Source: HK1 sp965215295 (lineage in GTDB: Bacteria > Pseudomonadota > Gammaproteobacteria > HK1). Taken from it: a DNA stretch of 64,000 bases. The translations under genes were made by a program, and so were the position numbers. Each line of letters opens with the position of its first letter. The stretch's first letter is position 1. The notes beneath the pieces were generated by a model, which made no database searches, was not told the DNA's origin, and saw only the letters and a program-made list of their open reading frames with translations. This document shows positions 44,518-53,550 of this stretch, one piece after another. The stretch is from assembly GCA_965215295.1 (NCBI GenBank), contig OZ244045.1, forward strand, positions 2,728,001 to 2,792,000, in the 5' to 3' direction.

Positions 44518-45759
44518 ATGCACCTGACCGACGAAGAGCAGGCCATGCTCGCAGGAGAGTGCGGCGAGCCGAGACGCATGGCGCTGGAGCTGCAGATCCG
44601 GATCGGTCGCGTGTTCGACGCGCCCGACTTCGTCGAGGTCGGCCAGGCCCACGTCATGGGAGATACGGAGTCCCTCGGCGAGACGGGGGTCGAGTTCCTC
44701 GAATCCCTGGCGCGCCACGACGAAGCGGAACGGCGCGTGCGGGTGCCCACCATCACCGATCCCCGCGGCATCGACTTCTGCGTCTGGCGGCGGCTCGGGC
44801 AGAAGGCCGAGTGGGCCGCCCTGGAGCAACGCGCCATCGACGCCATGCGCGCCCTCGGCATCCTCATGACCGACACCTGCATCAACTACCAGACCGTGTC
44901 CGCACCGGTCTTCGGCGAGCACGCGGCCTTCGGCGACACCGGCGTGGTCATCTACTCCAACAGCGTATGCGGCGCGCGCAGCAACTTCGAAGGCGGCCCC
45001 GCGGCCATCAGCGCCGGGCTGACCGGCCGTACGCCGCGCTACGGCTGCCATCTCGACCGGCATCGCCGCGGCACCCACCGGTTCGAAGTCGAGATGCGTC
45101 CGCAGACGCTGAGCGACTGGGGCGCGCTCGGAGCAGTCGTCGGACGTGCGGTGAACTCCTACTGGCACGTGCCGGTGATCGACGGCATCGACGGCGCGCC
45201 CACCTCCGACGAGCTGAAGCACTTCGGCGCCGCGCTCGCGAGCTACGGGTCGGTGCCGATGTTCCACATGACGGGGGTCACGCCGGAAGCCTTCGACCGG
45301 GACAGCGTCTTCGACGAGCCGCCGGAGGAGGTTCGCCGCATCGGCCGGGCCGACCTCGACGACTTCTACCGGTCCTTCGGCCGTCACCCGGACGGTGTCG
45401 ACGTGGTGGTGTTCGCGGCCCCGCAGCTCTCCCTGGCGGAGCTGCAGCGGCTCGGCGATCTGCTGCGCGGCAGGCGCGTCCATCCGGACACCGCGATGCT
45501 GATCGCGACCTCGCCGGAGAACAAGGCGGCCTGCGACCGCATGGGCTTCACGGAGGTCTTCGAGGCGGCCGGCGCCCTCCTGCTCCAGGGCGTGTGCTTC
45601 TACCAGATGCGGGCGCGGGAGATGGGCGAGGCCAACGGCTGGCGGCGTCTGCTCACCAACTCCGCCAAGCTCGTCAACATCATCCAGGGATACGGATACG
45701 AGCCGGTCATCGCTCCCATGGAGGCATGCGTGGACGCGGCGGTGCGGGGGCGGTACTGA
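44518..45759 (+). CDS. Aconitase X large (catalytic) subunit
   Basis: AcnX (DUF521) catalytic subunit of 413 residues, starting MHLTDEEQAMLAGECGEPRRMALEL, the canonical family N-terminus. Cysteine-containing motifs TDTCINYQTVSAP and YSNSVCGARSNFEGGPAA, and NIIQGYGYEPVIAP near the end, are the usual cluster and active-site segments. Bacterial AcnX enzymes studied so far dehydrate cis-3-hydroxy-L-proline, and archaeal ones act on mevalonate 5-phosphate, so this is probably a dehydratase of a hydroxy acid. The stop overlaps the next start by one base. Confidence 0.88.
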   Translation: MHLTDEEQAMLAGECGEPRRMALELQIRIGRVFDAPDFVEVGQAHVMGDTESLGETGVEFLESLARHDEAERRVRVPTITDPRGIDFCVWRRLGQKAEWAALEQRAIDAMRALGILMTDTCINYQTVSAPVFGEHAAFGDTGVVIYSNSVCGARSNFEGGPAAISAGLTGRTPRYGCHLDRHRRGTHRFEVEMRPQTLSDWGALGAVVGRAVNSYWHVPVIDGIDGAPTSDELKHFGAALASYGSVPMFHMTGVTPEAFDRDSVFDEPPEEVRRIGRADLDDFYRSFGRHPDGVDVVVFAAPQLSLAELQRLGDLLRGRRVHPDTAMLIATSPENKAACDRMGFTEVFEAAGALLLQGVCFYQMRAREMGEANGWRRLLTNSAKLVNIIQGYGYEPVIAPMEACVDAAVRGRY

Positions 45760-46211
45760 TGGGGACGGGCGAGCGCGCCGGCCGGACGTTCCGCGGCCAC
45801 GCCGGCATCGGCGAGGAAGTGTCGGGGGTGGTGCTGGCCGCCCGCGACGACTTCAGCGCCCGCTACGATCTGGATCGCATCCGGGGAGTCTTTTCCCGGC
45901 CCGCCCATGCGCTGTACGGCGAGAGCTACGTCGACCGGATCCTGGTGCTCGATACCGCCAAGGGGGGAGTCGCCACCGCGTGGATGCTGCGCGAGATGCG
46001 CTCTCGCGGCATGGCCCCCGCGGCGCTGCTCCTCAATCGCGCCAATCCCATCATGGTGCAGGGCGCGGCGTTCGCCGAACTGCCGTTCATCGACCGCTTC
46101 GAGGTGGACATCACCCGGAGCCTGCGCACCGGAGACACGGTCACGGTGTTCCCGGACGAAGGGCTGGTGCGAGTGGATGCGAGCGCGGACCCGCGGGGGA
46201 CGGACGGATGA
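45759..46211 (+). CDS. Aconitase X small (swivel, DUF126) subunit
   Basis: Swivel-domain subunit of 150 residues that closes over the AcnX large subunit. Features: GVFSRPAHALYGESYVDRILVLDTAKGGVATAW with the conserved TAKGG-type motif, and LLLNRANPIMVQGAAFAELPF with the NPIMVQGA motif. Separate large and small genes are one of the known AcnX layouts; fused single-chain versions also exist. The ATG overlaps the previous stop (TGATG) and its own stop overlaps the next ATG (ATGA), so translation is coupled. Confidence 0.85.
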   Translation: MGTGERAGRTFRGHAGIGEEVSGVVLAARDDFSARYDLDRIRGVFSRPAHALYGESYVDRILVLDTAKGGVATAWMLREMRSRGMAPAALLLNRANPIMVQGAAFAELPFIDRFEVDITRSLRTGDTVTVFPDEGLVRVDASADPRGTDG

Positions 46212-46924
46212 CGACGGTCGGCGGCGGCAAGGCGGTCGCCGGGGCGAGCGTGGGGATGCTGCTGCTCGAAACCCGCTTTCCCCGCATTCCGGGCGACGGC
46301 GGCAACGCCGGAACCTGGCCGTTCCCGATACTCTATCGAGTCGTGGGCGGCGCGACCCCGGACCGGGTCGTGCGCGACCGCGACGGCGTCGTGGACGCGT
46401 TCGCGGCGGCGGCGCGCGAGCTGGTCGCGATCGGCGCCGACGGCATCACCACCAACTGCGGGTTCCTGGTACTCCACCAGGACCGGCTCGCGCGGGAATG
46501 CGGGGTCCCGGTCGCCGCATCGTCGCTCCTGCAGGTCCCTTGGGTGGAGCGGCTGCTGCCGCCGGAGCGGCGGGTCGGAGTGTTGACGGTGGAGGCGGGC
46601 AGCCTCACCCCGCGCCACCTCGAGTGCGCGGGAGCGCGTCCCGACACTCCGGTCGAAGGAACCGAGGGCGGCGCGGAGCTCACCCGGGTGCTGCTGGGCG
46701 ACGAACCGGAGCTCGACGTGGAACGTGCGCGCAAGGACGTCGTCGCGGCGGCACTGCGGCTCGTCGAGCGGCGCCGCGACCTCGGCGCAATCGTGCTCGA
46801 ATGCACGAACATGCCGCCCTACGCGGCCGACGTGGCGCGCGCGACGGGACTCCCGGTGTACGACTTCCACAGCTTCGTGTGCTGGTTCCGGGCCGGGTTG
46901 CAGCCGCACACGTTCGGCCGCTGA
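46208..46924 (+). CDS. Aspartate/glutamate racemase superfamily protein
   Basis: Protein of 238 residues with the two active-site cysteines of cofactor-independent racemases: Cys84 in DGITTNCGFLVLHQDRLA and Cys199 in GAIVLECTNMPPYA. The start is GMLLLETRFPRIPGDGGNAGTWPFP, a subgroup N-terminus distinct from hydantoin and glutamate racemase. The 4-base overlap with the AcnX small-subunit gene shows it belongs to that operon, so it may interconvert stereoisomers of the AcnX substrate or product. The exact reaction is unknown. Confidence 0.82.
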   Translation: MTTVGGGKAVAGASVGMLLLETRFPRIPGDGGNAGTWPFPILYRVVGGATPDRVVRDRDGVVDAFAAAARELVAIGADGITTNCGFLVLHQDRLARECGVPVAASSLLQVPWVERLLPPERRVGVLTVEAGSLTPRHLECAGARPDTPVEGTEGGAELTRVLLGDEPELDVERARKDVVAAALRLVERRRDLGAIVLECTNMPPYAADVARATGLPVYDFHSFVCWFRAGLQPHTFGR

Positions 46925-46938
46925 TCCGATCAACGGAG

Positions 46939-46954
46939 GCCGGCGGACGCCGGC
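46939..46954. terminator. Possible bidirectional hairpin between racemase and pckA
   Basis: GCCGGC-GGAC-GCCGGC lies in the 65-base gap between convergent genes. There is no T-run on either side, so it would be a weak or factor-assisted terminator. Confidence 0.3.
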
Positions 46955-46989
46955 GGGAACGACGGCGCGCGACGCGGGAGCGCCGGACG

Positions 46990-48642
46990 CTACATCACCG
47001 ATTCGATCCCGTACTCCCCGAACCCCTGCTTCTCGAAGTTCTCGCGGAACATGCCGCGCAGGCCGACGGCGGCCGCATCGTAGGCATCCTTGTCCCTCCA
47101 CGCGGATCGCGGATCGAGAATCGAGGGATCGATCCCCGGACAGGAGGTCGGAAACCGGAGACCCAGGATCGGGTGAGGGGCGGTCTCGACACCGTCGAAG
47201 CCGCCGCCGAGCGCCGTATCGAGCAGGGTCCGGGTATCCCTGATCGAGATCCGGTCCGCCTCGCCCGCACGTCCGCCGCTCCACCCGGTGTTGAGCAGGA
47301 TGCAACGCGCCTCGTTCGCCCGCATCTTCTCCGCGAGCAACTTCGCGTAGACGTTCGGGCGATGGGACATGAACGGCGCGCCGAAGCATGCGCTGAACGT
47401 CGCCTGCGGCTCCGTGAGCCCCACCTCGGTGCCGGCGAGCCTGGCGGTGAAGCCCTGCACGAAGTGGTACATCACCTCCCTGCCTTCGAGGATCGACACC
47501 GGCGGGAGTACCCCGAAGGCGTCGGCGGTCAGCAGCACGATGGTCTCGGGGTGGACGCCGCGCGCGCCGTCCGCAACGTTCGGATTGCACGACAGCGGGT
47601 ACGAGAAGCGGGTGTTCTCGGTGATCGAGCGATCGGCCAGGTCGAGCTCCCGCGGGTCCGTCTCCTCGATCCGCTTCCCCGGCAACGGCGGCACGTTCTC
47701 GATGATCGTCCCCGGCATCGACAGCGCCGCCGCGATGACGGGCTCGGCCTCCTTGTCCAGGTCGATGAGCTTCGCGTAGCAGCCGTCCTCGAGGTTGGAG
47801 ATGCCGGTACCGGTCCAGCCCGTCTCGTCGTCGCTGATCAGGCGGCGGCCGGGGTCCGCCGACAGCGTCGTCTTGCCGGTACCGGAAAGGCCGAACAGGA
47901 TCGCGGCATCGCCACGGTCGCCGGCGTTCGCCGAGCAGTGCATGGACAGGAAGCCCTCGCACGGGAGGAGGAAGTTCATCACCGTGAAGATCATCTTCTT
48001 GACGAGTCCGCAGTAGTCGGCCCGTCCCGCGACGAGACAGATCCGGTTGCGGAAATCGATGATCGCGGCGCGGTCGGACAGGCTGCCGTCACGCTCGGGG
48101 TCGCACCGGAAGGACTGCACGTTGAGCATCGTCCAGCGCCTGTCTTCCGCGTTCTCCATTCCCTCGACGTGCTTCGGGAACATGTTGTGCGCGAACATCG
48201 CATGGACGGCGTACTCGCCCACGAACCGGTAGGGGACCGAGTACGCCGGATCGGTGCCCGCCCACACGTCCTGCACGTAGAGGGGCCTGCCCCGCGCGTT
48301 CACGTGCTCGACGACACGGCGCAGCAACCCTTCGTACCGATCGGGGTCACAGGGCTTGAGGTTGTCCTTCCACCACACCCTGCCTTCGACTTCCGGCCAG
48401 GCCACCGCGAACGTGTCCGCGACGGGCCGCCCGGTGCAGGTGGGGTCGGTATGGAACACGAGCGGACCGTCGACCCCGAGGCTGGTGGGATGGCACTTGC
48501 GATCGGTATCGGGACCATCGAGGCGAACGCGGCCCCGGTCGTTGGCGATCGCGTCCTCGAAGAGGCGCGCCTTGGGCAGGTTGTACTTGAAATCGATTCC
48601 CTTCAGTCCGAGCGTGCGCTCCAGGACGGCTTTCAGCCTCAT
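46990..48642 (-). CDS. pckA: ATP-dependent phosphoenolpyruvate carboxykinase
   Basis: Converts oxaloacetate and ATP to PEP, the first committed step of gluconeogenesis. The protein has 550 residues; GAGGAAG precedes the ATG at 48642. The P-loop (kinase-1a) is FGLSGTGKTTLSADP at 250-264, followed by the metal motif LISDDETGW at 268-276. Substrate-binding segments include FPKHVEGMENAEDRRW and IIENVPPLPGK. The ATP-type, not GTP-type, is clear from these motifs. Monocistronic, convergent with the racemase gene. Confidence 0.95.
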   Translation of the reverse strand: MRLKAVLERTLGLKGIDFKYNLPKARLFEDAIANDRGRVRLDGPDTDRKCHPTSLGVDGPLVFHTDPTCTGRPVADTFAVAWPEVEGRVWWKDNLKPCDPDRYEGLLRRVVEHVNARGRPLYVQDVWAGTDPAYSVPYRFVGEYAVHAMFAHNMFPKHVEGMENAEDRRWTMLNVQSFRCDPERDGSLSDRAAIIDFRNRICLVAGRADYCGLVKKMIFTVMNFLLPCEGFLSMHCSANAGDRGDAAILFGLSGTGKTTLSADPGRRLISDDETGWTGTGISNLEDGCYAKLIDLDKEAEPVIAAALSMPGTIIENVPPLPGKRIEETDPRELDLADRSITENTRFSYPLSCNPNVADGARGVHPETIVLLTADAFGVLPPVSILEGREVMYHFVQGFTARLAGTEVGLTEPQATFSACFGAPFMSHRPNVYAKLLAEKMRANEARCILLNTGWSGGRAGEADRISIRDTRTLLDTALGGGFDGVETAPHPILGLRFPTSCPGIDPSILDPRSAWRDKDAYDAAAVGLRGMFRENFEKQGFGEYGIESVM

Positions 48643-48732
48643 GGTCTTCCTCGCAGAACCCAGCGCGATGCGCCTCCGCCCGGCGTGAACGTCAAGAGAC
48701 TCTCCGAGGGCCGGAAGGCAGGCGGGGAAATG

Positions 48733-48762
48733 AGAATACGGTGCGATAGCGGCTTCGGGCAA
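48733..48762 (-). promoter_or_regulatory. Promoter of pckA
   Basis: On the minus strand TTGCCC (48762-48757), 18-base spacer, TATTCT (48738-48733), roughly 90 bases before the pckA start. Both boxes are recognisable, and the stretch between is less GC-rich than the surroundings. The remainder of 48643-48995 holds no gene. Confidence 0.45.
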
Positions 48763-48995
48763 CCGCGCCGGGGGGCGAGACGCGGCCGGTGCCACGCCTC
48801 GCCCCCCGGCGCATTCCACCCGCCCCGTACGCGGACCGGCCCCGGTCCCCGCTCCGCGCACGGGCGCCCGATGGCGTCCGCGATTGCGATCGGCGACGGG
48901 TTGGGTTCAAACTCGCATTCGAGGGGCGGGCCCGGCGAGCGGACCGCCCCCGACGCCTCGTGACCACTCCGGCACCCGTTTCCGACGACGACTCC

Positions 48996-49994
48996 ATGTC
49001 CGCCGCGCCGACTCCGGAACCCGTCAGCGACGCCACGCTCCGGGCGTCGGGCGTCTCGGTCATCGAGACCGAGGCGAAGGCGCTGTCCGCTCTCGCGGCG
49101 CGCGTGGATGGCGGGTTCGCGGCCGCGTGCCGGCTCGTGCTCGGGTGTCGCGGGCGTGTCGTGGTGACCGGGATGGGGAAGTCGGGCCACGTGGCCCGCA
49201 AGATCGCCGCGACCCTGGCCAGCGCCGGCACTCCCGCGTTCTTCGTCCATCCCGGGGAGGCGAGCCATGGCGATCTGGGGATGGTCACCGCGGCGGACAT
49301 GGTGGTCGCGTTGTCGAACTCCGGCGAAACCGACGAGATCCTCACGATCCTCCCGATCATCAAGCGCCTCGGCATCCCCCTGGTGGCGCTGACCGGCAAC
49401 GAGCATTCGCGCCTTGCGAACGAAGCGGACGTGAACATCGACGTCAGCGTCGAGCAGGAAGCCTGTCCGCTCGGCCTCGCACCGACCGCGAGCACCACCG
49501 CCGCCCTCGCGATGGGCGACGCGCTCGCCATCGCCCTGCTGGAGGCGCGGGGCTTCAGCGCCGAGGACTTCGCCCGCTCGCACCCCGGAGGCCGGCTCGG
49601 CCGCCGGCTTCTGCTCAGCATCGGCGACGTGATGCACGCCGGGGCCGACGTGCCGCGCGTGCGCACCGACGAGACGGTATCGAACGCGCTGGTCGAGATG
49701 ACCCGCTCGCGGCTCGGCATGACCGCGGTGGTCGACGCCGAGGACCACCTGGTGGGGGTGTTCACCGACGGCGACCTCCGGCGGGCGATCGAGAGCGACG
49801 TCGACATGAAGCGCACCCGCATCGAAGAGGTCATGACCCGGGACTGCGTCACCATCGCGCCGGAGACGCTCGCGGCGCAAGCGGTCCACGTCATGCAGCA
49901 ACGCGCGATCAGCGCACTGCCGGTGGTGGACGGCTCCATGCGCCTGGTCGGTGCGCTGAACATGCACGATCTGCTCCGCGCGGGGATCATGTGA
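48996..49994 (+). CDS. kdsD: D-arabinose 5-phosphate isomerase (KpsF/GutQ family)
   Basis: Makes arabinose 5-phosphate from ribulose 5-phosphate, the first step toward Kdo for LPS. The 332-residue protein has a SIS domain (VVVTGMGKSGHVARKIAATLAS, VALSNSGETDEI) followed by two CBS domains (from about residue 205, MHAGADVPRVRTDETV...). The isomerase motif EASHGDLGMV is present. An in-frame GTG at 48960 would add 12 residues. The stop overlaps the lptC start by 4 bases. In E. coli kdsC sits between these two genes; it is missing here. Confidence 0.93.
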   Translation: MSAAPTPEPVSDATLRASGVSVIETEAKALSALAARVDGGFAAACRLVLGCRGRVVVTGMGKSGHVARKIAATLASAGTPAFFVHPGEASHGDLGMVTAADMVVALSNSGETDEILTILPIIKRLGIPLVALTGNEHSRLANEADVNIDVSVEQEACPLGLAPTASTTAALAMGDALAIALLEARGFSAEDFARSHPGGRLGRRLLLSIGDVMHAGADVPRVRTDETVSNALVEMTRSRLGMTAVVDAEDHLVGVFTDGDLRRAIESDVDMKRTRIEEVMTRDCVTIAPETLAAQAVHVMQQRAISALPVVDGSMRLVGALNMHDLLRAGIM

Positions 49995-50590
49995 CTCCTC
50001 GATGGACGACGGCCGCGGCCACGTCATGGCGGTGGGTCCTTCCCGCCGCGTTGCTCGCCGCCGCCGGCGCAAGCGGATGGATGCTGTACAGCCTCGACCT
50101 CGACGCGCCCGCGACCGCACCGGTGTCCGCGGACGCGCCGGCGGCCTACATGGAGAACTTCGTCACCGTCGAGATGGACGACGCGGGCAGGCCGGGCCGG
50201 CGGATCGAGGCGGACCATCTGGCGTACCACGCCGATGAGACGGTCGATCTCTCCAATCCGCGCTACGTGCTGTATCGTGCCGAAGGCGAGCCGTGGCGCG
50301 TGCGCTCGGAGCGCGGGCGGGTGTCCGCGGACGGGACCGTCCTGTGGTTGACGGGCGAAGTGGACATCTGGCGCAACGACGCTTCCGGCGCTCGCGCCCT
50401 GGACATCCGCACCAGGCACCTGAAGGTGCTGCCCGAGTCCGACTACGGAGAAACCACCGAGCCGGTGACGATCAGCACCCCGGCAGGCACGTCGACCGGT
50501 GTGGGCATGCGCGCCTATCTCGACGAATCCCGGTTCGAGCTTCTCTCCCGGGTACGAACCCGTGTGGACGGACGCCGCCCGCGCCGGTGA
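49991..50590 (+). CDS. lptC: LPS export protein LptC
   Basis: Bitopic inner-membrane protein of 199 residues that passes LPS from LptB2FG to LptA. One N-terminal helix (SWRWVLPAALLAAAGASGWML), then the beta-jellyroll with the LptC signature YMENFVTVEMDDAGRPGRRIEADHL and ENDFELL-like LDESRFELLSRVR at the end. The GTG start overlaps the kdsD stop; its own end overlaps the lptA start by 29 bases. Confidence 0.9.
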   Translation: MTPRWTTAAATSWRWVLPAALLAAAGASGWMLYSLDLDAPATAPVSADAPAAYMENFVTVEMDDAGRPGRRIEADHLAYHADETVDLSNPRYVLYRAEGEPWRVRSERGRVSADGTVLWLTGEVDIWRNDASGARALDIRTRHLKVLPESDYGETTEPVTISTPAGTSTGVGMRAYLDESRFELLSRVRTRVDGRRPRR

Positions 50591-51134
50591 GCGCCGGCGC
50601 GGGCGCCGGCTCGTCGCCGCGCTGCTCCTCGCGGGCGCCGCGCAGGCGCACGCGCTGTCGACCGATCGCGACCAGCCGATCACCATCCAGGCGGACCGGG
50701 CCGAGCACGACGACGCCAAGCGCACCACGATCTATCGGGGGGCCGTGGTCGTCGACCAGGGCAGCCTGCACATCACCGGCGACATCGTAACCATCCGCTT
50801 CGATGCCCGGGACGAGGTGTCGAAGATCACCGCGGTCGGCGCGCCGGCCCATTTCCGGCAGTTGCCCGACGGCGGCGCCGACCACCACAAGGCGTGGGCG
50901 ATGCGGATGGAGTACTTTCCCGGGCAAAGCCTCATCGCGCTGTTCGGGGAGGCGCGCTACGAGCAGGACGGGGACCGCGTGCAGGCGGATCGGCTCGTGT
51001 ACGATTCGCGCAACGCGCGCTTCAAGGCACTGTCGGGCGCCCCGGGAGCGTCCGCGGACGAGGGTGGCCAGGCGGCCGGGAAGGCGCCGGAGCGCGTCAG
51101 GATCCGGATCAGGCCGAAGAAGGCGACGCCGTAG
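50562..51134 (+). CDS. lptA: LPS periplasmic bridge protein LptA
   Basis: Periplasmic protein of 190 residues forming the LPS bridge. The GTG at 50562 starts a signal peptide ending AQAHA before LSTDRDQPITIQADRAEHD, the mature LptA N-terminus. Typical features are YRGAVVVDQGSLHITGDIVTI and the C-terminal VQADRLVYDSRNARFKALSG. The last 35 residues are basic. Translation is probably coupled to lptC. lptB follows after 52 bases. Confidence 0.88.
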   Translation: MWTDAARAGERRRGRRLVAALLLAGAAQAHALSTDRDQPITIQADRAEHDDAKRTTIYRGAVVVDQGSLHITGDIVTIRFDARDEVSKITAVGAPAHFRQLPDGGADHHKAWAMRMEYFPGQSLIALFGEARYEQDGDRVQADRLVYDSRNARFKALSGAPGASADEGGQAAGKAPERVRIRIRPKKATP

Positions 51135-51186
51135 CGGGCCGGTGTACGTGGCCCCGGCCGGGCGCACCCCCGCACGGATACCACCG

Positions 51187-51912
51187 ATGTCCATCCTCTG
51201 CGCGCGCCGACTCGCGAAACGCTACCGCCGCCGTCTCGTCGTCGACGACGTGAGCCTCACCGTGCGCAGCGGAGAGATCGTCGGCCTGCTCGGGCCGAAC
51301 GGCGCCGGCAAGACGACGAGCTTCTACATGATCATCGGCCTCGTCGCATGTGATGCCGGCACCGTGCACCTCGACGAGGACGACCTCACGAACCGCCCGA
51401 TACACGCCCGGGCCCGGGCCGGCCTCGGCTACCTTCCGCAGGAGCCTTCCATCTTCCGCCACCTCTCGGTACGAGAGAACGTCATGGCGATCCTCGAAAC
51501 GCGGCCGGGGCTCGGCAAGGCCGAGCGCGAGCACCGCCTGGAAACGCTGCTGGGCGAGTTCCGGATCTCGCACCTCGCCGCCCAGCGCGGCGACAGCCTG
51601 TCCGGAGGTGAACGCCGCCGGGTGGAGATCGCGCGTTCGCTGGCGACGGAGCCGAAGTTCATGCTCCTCGACGAGCCGTTCGCGGGCATCGATCCGATCT
51701 CCGTCGCGGACATACAGCAGATCATCACGTACCTGGGCAATCGGGGGATCGGGGTCCTCATCACCGACCACAACGTCCGGGACACCCTGGGCATCTGCGA
51801 TCGGGCATACATCGTCAACGCGGGCGCCATCATCGCGAAAGGCCCCCCGGAGTCCGTTCTCGACGACGCCAAGGTCCGGGAGGTGTACCTGGGAGAGAAC
51901 TTCAGGCTCTGA
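51187..51912 (+). CDS. lptB: LPS export ABC ATPase LptB
   Basis: Cytoplasmic ATPase of 241 residues driving LPS extraction. Walker A GPNGAGKTT at 36-44, Q-loop in YLPQEPSIFRHLSVREN (a near-identical LptB signature), LSGGE at 138-142, Walker B FMLLDEPFAGIDP at 158-170 and switch His195 in ITDHNVRDTL. The C-terminal VREVYLGENFRL matches the LptB tail. It precedes rpoN, as in most gamma- and betaproteobacteria. Confidence 0.96.
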   Translation: MSILCARRLAKRYRRRLVVDDVSLTVRSGEIVGLLGPNGAGKTTSFYMIIGLVACDAGTVHLDEDDLTNRPIHARARAGLGYLPQEPSIFRHLSVRENVMAILETRPGLGKAEREHRLETLLGEFRISHLAAQRGDSLSGGERRRVEIARSLATEPKFMLLDEPFAGIDPISVADIQQIITYLGNRGIGVLITDHNVRDTLGICDRAYIVNAGAIIAKGPPESVLDDAKVREVYLGENFRL

Positions 51913-52052
51913 GCCGCCGCGGCCGCGCCCGGCGCCCCTCGCCCGCCCCGCCCGCATCGCCTGCCGCGCAGGCCGCCCTCGCGGACGCGGGCCGGCGCGG
52001 CGGCCTCGTCGTGACTGATAGAATGCTCGAAAGCACTCCGTCGCGCGCAGCC

Positions 52053-53462
52053 ATGAAACAATCCATGCAGCTCCGGCTGAGCCAGCATCTGGCAATGACG
52101 CCTCGGCTCCAGCAGGCCATCCGGCTGCTCCAGCTTTCCACCATGGAGCTGCACACCGAAGTCCAGGATGCGCTCGACTCCAACCTCATGCTGGAGCTGG
52201 ACGAGGACGACGCCTCCGACCCGGGCTCCGAAGCCGAGGTCGCCCCCGCCGACATTCCCCGCGAACTCCCGGTCGATGGCGTGTGGGAGGACATCTACGA
52301 CTCCGCTCCGACCATCCACACCGCATCGGGCGGAGAGTTCGGCGGAATCGACTTGGCGGCTCAGCGCGCCCAGACCGAATCGCTCAAGGACCACCTGCAC
52401 TGGCAGGCTGCCCTGCTGCGGCTCGGCGACACCGACCGCATCATCGCGGACGCGCTCATCGACGCCGTCGCCGAAGACGGCTACCTCACGCTGACCCTCG
52501 AAGACATCCGGCACGGTCTCGACCCCGAAGGCCGGGAACCGACCCTCGAACGGATGGAGGCGGTCCTTCGCCAGATCCAGAGCCTCGAACCGCCCGGAGT
52601 CGCGGCGCGCAGCCTGGAGGAGTGCCTCGCGATCCAGTTGCGGCAGCTTCCCGCCGACACCGAGTGGCGCGATGCCGCCCTCACCGTCGTGACCGGACAC
52701 CTCCACGCGCTCGCGGCGCGCGACGACGAGCACCTCATGGCGACACTCGGTCTCGGGAGGCACGAGGTCCGGAGCGTCGTCGACCTGATCCGCTCGCTTT
52801 CCCCGCGCCCCGGCGCCGCGATCGAGTCGTCCGCAACGGAGTACGTGGTCCCCGATGTCGTCGTGCGCAAGGAGAACGGCGCATGGAAGGTCGAACTGAA
52901 CCCGGACGCGCTGCCGAAGCTGCGCATCAACCCCCGGTATGCGAACCTCGTCCGCCGCGCCGACAACAGCGCGGACAACCATACCCTCAAGAGCCATCTC
53001 CAGGAGGCGCGCTGGTTCATCAAGAGCGTCGTGAACCGCAGCGAGACGCTGCTGAAGACGGCAACGTGCATCGTCGAGCGCCAGAGGGCGTTTCTCGAGC
53101 ACGGCGAAGAAGCCATGAAGCCCATGGTGCTCGCGGACGTGGCGGAAACCATCGGAATGCACGAATCGACGATATCCCGGGTGACCACGCGCAAGTACAT
53201 GCACACGCCTCGCGGCCTCTTCGAGCTGAAGTACTTCTTCTCGAGCCACGTGCGCACCATCGAGGGCGCGGAGGCGTCCTCGACCGCAATCCGCGCGGTG
53301 CTCCGGAAGCTGATCGCCTCCGAGGACCCGGCCAGACCGCTGAGCGACCAGAAGCTCAAGGAAATCCTCGCCGGGCAGGGGGTCCGGATTGCCCGGCGCA
53401 CCGTCGCGAAATACCGCGAGACGATGGCGATTCCCTCCTCGACCGAGCGCAAGGCCCCTTGA
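52053..53462 (+). CDS. rpoN: RNA polymerase sigma-54 factor
   Basis: Sigma-54, directing transcription from -24/-12 promoters with enhancer-binding activators. I chose the ATG at 52053 because MKQSMQLRLSQHLAMTPRLQQAIRLLQLS is the classic region I start; earlier in-frame starts (GTG 52011, ATG 52023) add 10-14 residues. Region II is acidic (DEDDASDPGSEAE). The core-binding region spans about 100-330, the HTH includes ADVAETIGMHESTISRVTTRKYMHTPRG, and the RpoN box is ARRTVAKYRE near the end. It is followed by hpf. Confidence 0.95.
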   Translation: MKQSMQLRLSQHLAMTPRLQQAIRLLQLSTMELHTEVQDALDSNLMLELDEDDASDPGSEAEVAPADIPRELPVDGVWEDIYDSAPTIHTASGGEFGGIDLAAQRAQTESLKDHLHWQAALLRLGDTDRIIADALIDAVAEDGYLTLTLEDIRHGLDPEGREPTLERMEAVLRQIQSLEPPGVAARSLEECLAIQLRQLPADTEWRDAALTVVTGHLHALAARDDEHLMATLGLGRHEVRSVVDLIRSLSPRPGAAIESSATEYVVPDVVVRKENGAWKVELNPDALPKLRINPRYANLVRRADNSADNHTLKSHLQEARWFIKSVVNRSETLLKTATCIVERQRAFLEHGEEAMKPMVLADVAETIGMHESTISRVTTRKYMHTPRGLFELKYFFSSHVRTIEGAEASSTAIRAVLRKLIASEDPARPLSDQKLKEILAGQGVRIARRTVAKYRETMAIPSSTERKAP

Positions 53463-53550
53463 CCGCGTCGTCCGCGCATTCCGCCGCGATACGATGGGCG
53501 TCCACCGTTCCCGTATCCGGCAACCCCAATCGTCCAGTGAGGAGACTTTC

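Noticed and set aside
42613..45483. Upstream extension of the tctC frame
   Set aside because: The true start is the ATG at 42612 with AAGGAGG and a signal peptide; the extension is antisense to sulfatase and AcnX.
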